In this document: in pieces, positions 6,815-10,127 of the stretch
Layout of the letters: each line of letters opens with the position of its first letter
Position numbering within the stretch: the stretch's first letter is position 1
Origin: an uncultured Micavibrio sp.
GTDB lineage: Bacteria > Pseudomonadota > Alphaproteobacteria > Micavibrionales > UBA1664
Reading direction: 5' to 3'
Length of the DNA stretch: 10,127 nt
NCBI GenBank assembly: GCA_913057885.1
Contig: CAJXOI010000014.1
Location: 1 to 10,127 of the forward strand
Position numbers and translations under genes: made by a program
The notes under the pieces: generated by a model
What the model saw: the letters and a program-made list of their open reading frames with translations, nothing else
The model's database searches: none
What the model was told of the DNA's origin: nothing

Positions 6815-9235
6815 ATGGTCGACATTGAAAGATCCGAAGAAGATATAAAAGCCTATCAAGAACTTTATGATAGCAATGACCCGCAACTTCGTGCGGATGT
6901 TTTGGCTGCGTTAAAAGGCAAGCATGGTATTGATAATCCTGATCCTTTTCATCTTGAGTTAGCGTTAATGTACGGCAATCGTGACTTTTATGACCGGGTG
7001 CATAAAGTATCCGATGAAACCATTGATGAATTAAAATCAGCGATTAAAGACTCTGTTAAAGAATTACAAAAAGAGCCAGAATACGGACGATCTATCGTTG
7101 TTGGTAATATCTTGCGCCCAATTGAAAGAGGATGGGGCAGATATTATTACAATCTGCCGCTATTATCAGAATGGCAAGTAGCCAATCAACCTGATCCAAA
7201 AACATTTTCAGATCTTTTAGAAAAGGGTGAAGATCCACGTTTGGTCGCCTTGATGATGATTAACATCTATGGAAGCAAACAAGATTTTCAGGAATTGGCT
7301 TCGGAGGTCGGCAATGATGTATTAAGTTGGGATAATAAACGATCTTTGGATTATCGGGAAAGACAGGCCAATAAACCAGATAATAAAAACATGTCCGATG
7401 ATATGCGTATAATGCCTGCAGGTTTGGTTGCGATAGAGCCTTATTTAGAGGTAGAGCATGACTTTCATTACGATTTATATGGAAGCACAATCGCCGAAGT
7501 CACATCATACGCAATACATTTTGTTCCCAATGACGGTGTAAGTAGTAAAGATTTGCAAAAACAAGTTGAAAATGCCGTTAATCGCTTTGTTAAAGACGGT
7601 GAAATAACATTCCATGCGCCATCCTCTGAATATAAAAAACCGAAAAATGCATACAAACGACCAAAAGATTACAACGATCGAATGGATGGTGAGTTATCGG
7701 AGTATTGGGGTAATTTTTTTGCTTGCTGGAAAATTGGAAATGACGATATTGTTCGCAAACATTGGGACTTTTTCTACGATACGGATGAAGATACAAATGA
7801 AGTTTTTGACACTGGTTGTATAAGTGGTGGTCAAATACGAAAATGGGTGCTGGAAGACAAGTTTCCTGACGATACGCCAGAACAATTAATTAGAGATATC
7901 AAGAAAGCGACAAAAACTGTTAAGGAAACATGCCGTCATTCAACAATCAACGATGACGGCCATGTAGTGTTAAATAACACATTGATATTGGATGATGTTT
8001 TGCAACTCTATGAATTTTGTGATGAATTTTTAACGCCTAGCGTTAAAGTTGCCCAAGCATTAGAGGCCGCCCGCTATGCAGAAGAATGTAGCCCATTAAA
8101 ATCGCCGGGTGATTTGGGTGACGACTATTCAAGGGATCATCTTCGCCTAACAGATCAACTGGGAAATTTTGAGGGAGTTGCACCAGAACAAATCGTTGAT
8201 AAGGCCCTGCATGACATTATGGCTTTTTACGGTAGGACAGAAAATGCCCAAATGGCTTTTTTACAAGCGGCCAGTCTTGCACATGGAACACTAACGGGGA
8301 TATTGCCAGACGGAACAGGCGAATTTCCAACGCTCAAACAAATTACGGACGAATCAAAGACTGCAAAATCTACTGAATTAACTGTTATTGCAGAAGACAG
8401 CATGACGGACAGAACAGGCCAACTTTTAAAAAGGGCGGTGACATTATTCGGTGATCCAAATTCTGACCTTCCTCTAAAAGAGCAATTCGCCGATGCGTCT
8501 CATTCAATGAGCGAATTACTCCGCTATCAACAAAAGATTGATGATATATGCAAGCATTATATGCGTAAACTTAAATACCCTGCTATTCGGAAAAAAGGTA
8601 ATCGGCTGCATGTGAAATTCCGCGTAAACGGTAGCACAGGAAATATGTTTGAGGAAATCAATGATGCCCAAAAAACACCAGATGATCTTTTGGCGTCAGA
8701 ACGGTCTCATGCACTATTCTGTCTGTCGGCTCAAAAACTCTATGAACCGCAAAACGATGCACTCGCCATTATAAACGCACTCGAGGGTCGTGATGGTGAT
8801 AGTTGTTATTGGATTAAAAAAGATGCCGATAGACGACCTAAAGATGAAAAGGCAAAAGATAAAGAGCCTGACCCATCCAAGGAATTTACAAAAGAAACAG
8901 CAATGCCAAATGGCTTGGATGTCTTGAACGGATATATTTGGCGGTGTTGCAAAGAACAGATTTTTAAAAAATATCATGAAAAAGACCCGAATTTCCTGCC
9001 AACCGTTCGGGCAAATATAGAAGTTCACGGTGGTGTCACGCCCCCGCAATTACCACGAACTTTTGATAATACATCATATACTACTCGACCAGCTGGAACA
9101 CCATTCCCAAGGCCGAATACAGATTTACCAGATGAATTAGCGTCAATGTTACCAAAAAGACAGCGTGAACGCCCAGAACATATTCAACTTCCTGATCCGT
9201 CCGTTGTTTGGGGAAAAGCTTATAAGCCTAAATAG
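6815..9235 (+). CDS. Uncharacterised 806-residue soluble protein
   Basis: I do not recognise this protein. It has no signal peptide and no membrane helix, and is highly charged throughout (many Asp, Glu, Lys). It appears mostly helical at about 1-90 and 390-590. A basic, lysine-rich segment occupies about 272-290 (KKPKNAYKRPK). A beta-like basic patch lies at about 586-605 (YPAIRKKGNRLHVKFRV), a charged linker at about 668-692, and a Pro-rich tail at about 740-806 ending KAYKPK, which looks disordered. Cysteines are few and scattered, including a CC pair at 711-712. No Walker, HNH, protease or kinase motif is visible. The ATG at 6815 lacks a clear ribosome site, but the next Met is residue 52, so the start is kept. 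It faces away from the polymerase-like gene across a shared regulatory region, and ends 11 bp before the tRNA-Asn 3' end. The long uninterrupted frame with normal codon use supports a real gene; a mobile-element or defence role is speculation. Confidence 0.75.
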   Translation: MVDIERSEEDIKAYQELYDSNDPQLRADVLAALKGKHGIDNPDPFHLELALMYGNRDFYDRVHKVSDETIDELKSAIKDSVKELQKEPEYGRSIVVGNILRPIERGWGRYYYNLPLLSEWQVANQPDPKTFSDLLEKGEDPRLVALMMINIYGSKQDFQELASEVGNDVLSWDNKRSLDYRERQANKPDNKNMSDDMRIMPAGLVAIEPYLEVEHDFHYDLYGSTIAEVTSYAIHFVPNDGVSSKDLQKQVENAVNRFVKDGEITFHAPSSEYKKPKNAYKRPKDYNDRMDGELSEYWGNFFACWKIGNDDIVRKHWDFFYDTDEDTNEVFDTGCISGGQIRKWVLEDKFPDDTPEQLIRDIKKATKTVKETCRHSTINDDGHVVLNNTLILDDVLQLYEFCDEFLTPSVKVAQALEAARYAEECSPLKSPGDLGDDYSRDHLRLTDQLGNFEGVAPEQIVDKALHDIMAFYGRTENAQMAFLQAASLAHGTLTGILPDGTGEFPTLKQITDESKTAKSTELTVIAEDSMTDRTGQLLKRAVTLFGDPNSDLPLKEQFADASHSMSELLRYQQKIDDICKHYMRKLKYPAIRKKGNRLHVKFRVNGSTGNMFEEINDAQKTPDDLLASERSHALFCLSAQKLYEPQNDALAIINALEGRDGDSCYWIKKDADRRPKDEKAKDKEPDPSKEFTKETAMPNGLDVLNGYIWRCCKEQIFKKYHEKDPNFLPTVRANIEVHGGVTPPQLPRTFDNTSYTTRPAGTPFPRPNTDLPDELASMLPKRQRERPEHIQLPDPSVVWGKAYKPK

Positions 9236-9246
9236 CATTATGTTAA

Positions 9247-9321
9247 TGGCTCCTCGAGCAGGATTCGAACCTGCGACCAATTGATTAACAGTCAACTGCT
9301 CTACCGCTGAGCTATCGAGGA
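9247..9321 (-). tRNA. tRNA-Asn (anticodon GTT), CCA encoded
   Basis: Read on the minus strand, the gene folds as a full cloverleaf. The acceptor stem is TCCTCGA paired with TCGAGGA, the D arm carries AGCTCAGCGGTAGAGC, and the anticodon loop CTGTTAA gives GTT. The T arm is CGCAGGTTCGAATCCTGC, followed by a G discriminator and an encoded CCA at 9249-9247. The 3' end points at the 806-residue gene. Confidence 0.95.
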
Positions 9322-9328
9322 ATATCTG

Positions 9329-9348
9329 TTAAAACAACGTTGTTTTAA
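9329..9348. repeat. Perfect 20-bp palindrome between the two tRNA genes
   Basis: TTAAAACAACGTTGTTTTAA equals its own reverse complement. As RNA it could form an 8-bp A/U-rich hairpin. It covers the -10 and the expected start point of the tRNA-Asn promoter. It could be an operator or a weak terminator for tRNA-Cys transcripts, or simply a chance structure. Confidence 0.6.
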
Positions 9349-9370
9349 TGAATTTCAAAATTCATGTCAA
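9342..9370 (-). promoter_or_regulatory. Promoter of tRNA-Asn
   Basis: On the minus strand a perfect TTGACA (9370-9365) is followed by a 17-bp spacer and TAAAAC (9347-9342), a four-of-six match to the -10 consensus. The predicted start near 9335 is about 14 bp before the mature tRNA 5' end. The spacer itself contains an 8-bp inverted repeat (ATGAATTT and AAATTCAT). The two tRNAs can thus be transcribed separately. Confidence 0.5.
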
Positions 9371-9388
9371 ACCTATTGTTTATCTTTA

Positions 9389-9462
9389 TGGAGGCACGAG
9401 CCGGAATCGAACCGGCGTACACGGATTTGCAATCCGCTGCATCACCACTCTGCCATCGCGCC
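9389..9462 (-). tRNA. tRNA-Cys (anticodon GCA), CCA encoded
   Basis: On the minus strand the acceptor stem is GGCGCGA paired with TCGTGCC (one G-U pair), and the anticodon loop TTGCAAA sits on a GGAT/ATCC-type stem and gives GCA. The T arm is GCCGGTTCGATTCCGGC, the discriminator is U, as expected for Cys tRNAs, and CCA is encoded at 9391-9389. It lies 67 bp upstream of tRNA-Asn on the same strand. Confidence 0.95.
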
Positions 9463-9522
9463 ACGGTATGCATGATTTATCACGGCATTTCAGAAAAATC
9501 CAGATGTAAAATGATTTAAATC

Positions 9523-9531
9523 TGTTATATT
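9523..9531 (+). promoter_or_regulatory. Candidate extended -10 promoter of the TolC-family gene
   Basis: TGTTATATT (TG, one base, then TATATT) lies 35 bp before the ATG at 9567, in the 104-bp gap between tRNA-Cys and the TolC gene. No clear -35 is seen. Just upstream is a GATTTAAATC palindrome (9513-9522). Confidence 0.35.
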
Positions 9532-9566
9532 GATGCAAACGCAAGCCAAAAGATCTGATTATTTTC

Positions 9567-10127
9567 ATGACATTACGCACATTATTTTTGAGTACAACTT
9601 TATTGATCACCTCCATGACCTCGTCCACGTTGGCTGTTGACCAGGATTATGGAGTCAGTAAAAGCGGTGCGGTCAAAGCGGACACTTTGATGGAAGAGGC
9701 AGTTTTGTCTCTGGATAATGTCATTGCCTATGCCATTAAGGATAACCCTGAGCTGAACTCTTCTGCCCGAAATGTTGACTTAGCGATTGAGGATATTGAC
9801 TTGGCGATGGCTGATTATCGACCGGACGTAATGGCCATGGGCGAAATAAATCATATTCAGCGTGATAATGATTTATCATCCGAGTGGGAGAGTGGGACGG
9901 AGAAAACGGCTTCTTTAAGTGTTGAGCAACCGCTTTATCGTGGGGGACAGACGTCAGCAGCGGTCGCTCGACAGGAGAGTTTTAAGTCTGCGTCTGAAAA
10001 TCGTTTTTTCGGTGATGTTCAAAATAAAATTGTCGATGTCGTTTTTGTGTATATGGCAACCTTGACTGCGGATCAGGCGCTAAAGGTGAACGCGGACAAC
10101 GTCAATTTACTTGAGGAACAGTTAAAG
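9567..10127 (+). CDS. TolC-family outer-membrane efflux/secretion protein, N-terminal part (cut by window edge)
   Basis: The frame opens at 9567 and is still open at the right edge, giving 187 residues. Residues 1-23 form a Sec signal peptide (MTLRTLFLST, then a hydrophobic core), with likely cleavage after LA23. From about residue 48 the sequence matches the outer-membrane efflux protein repeat: SLDNVIAYAIKDNPEL, ADYRPDVMA, then the characteristic SVEQPLYRGGQTSAAV at 118-133, followed by a long helix. Mature proteins form a trimeric outer-membrane barrel with a periplasmic helical tunnel, serving type I secretion or multidrug efflux. A stretch of about 25 residues between the signal peptide and the first helix is longer than usual and rich in Ser, Lys and Asp. 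Which inner-membrane pump it serves is not shown here. The ribosome site is weak (AAAAGA). Confidence 0.9.
   Translation, partial: MTLRTLFLSTTLLITSMTSSTLAVDQDYGVSKSGAVKADTLMEEAVLSLDNVIAYAIKDNPELNSSARNVDLAIEDIDLAMADYRPDVMAMGEINHIQRDNDLSSEWESGTEKTASLSVEQPLYRGGQTSAAVARQESFKSASENRFFGDVQNKIVDVVFVYMATLTADQALKVNADNVNLLEEQLK

Noticed and set aside
7260-7885. Several short open frames overlapping the 806-residue gene, mostly on the minus strand
   Set aside because: They lie inside a long coherent frame, lack ribosome sites and show low-complexity or Cys/Phe-rich translations typical of antisense shadows.

Overview
The window reads as chromosomal DNA of an AT-rich Gram-negative bacterium, most likely an alphaproteobacterium. 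The evidence is a TolC-type outer-membrane protein with a signal peptide, a tRNA-Asn/tRNA-Cys pair of proteobacterial type with encoded CCA ends, and undecaprenyl-linked sugar transfer genes. The assignment to Alphaproteobacteria is an inference from tRNA and TolC style, not from a database match.

Positions 1-5042 form a surface-glycan locus. Two minus-strand genes, a sugar C-methyltransferase and then a Gfo/Idh/MocA oxidoreductase cut by the window edge, look co-transcribed and fit deoxysugar synthesis. A divergent plus-strand run follows: a GtrB-type polyprenyl-phosphate glycosyltransferase, a small SAM methyltransferase, a GtrA-type flippase and a NeuB-family nonulosonate synthase. GtrB and GtrA homologues build and flip an undecaprenyl-phosphate sugar, while the NeuB homologue would make a nine-carbon acidic sugar. 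The GtrB gene carries an in-frame TGA exactly where the family has a conserved Phe-Arg-Leu-x-Asp motif, so the cassette looks disabled unless the base is a sequencing error.

Positions 5043-9235 are accessory in character. A minus-strand gene encodes a 382-residue protein that carries, in the correct order, recognisable remnants of the family A (Pol I-like) DNA polymerase motifs, but in a core much shorter than Pol I and with no exonuclease domain. Facing away from it across a 455-bp intergenic region is an 806-residue soluble protein that I do not recognise. The intergenic region contains short TGTCCCA repeats, two of them 11 bp apart, and an extended -10 promoter candidate. This divergent pair is the least explained part of the window. 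It stops 11 bp short of the 3' end of a tRNA gene, a classic integration position, though no integrase or duplicated tRNA end was found.

Positions 9247-10127 return to core genes: tRNA-Asn and tRNA-Cys on the minus strand, with a good promoter between them for tRNA-Asn that overlaps a perfect 20-bp palindrome, then the start of a TolC-family gene on the plus strand that runs off the window.
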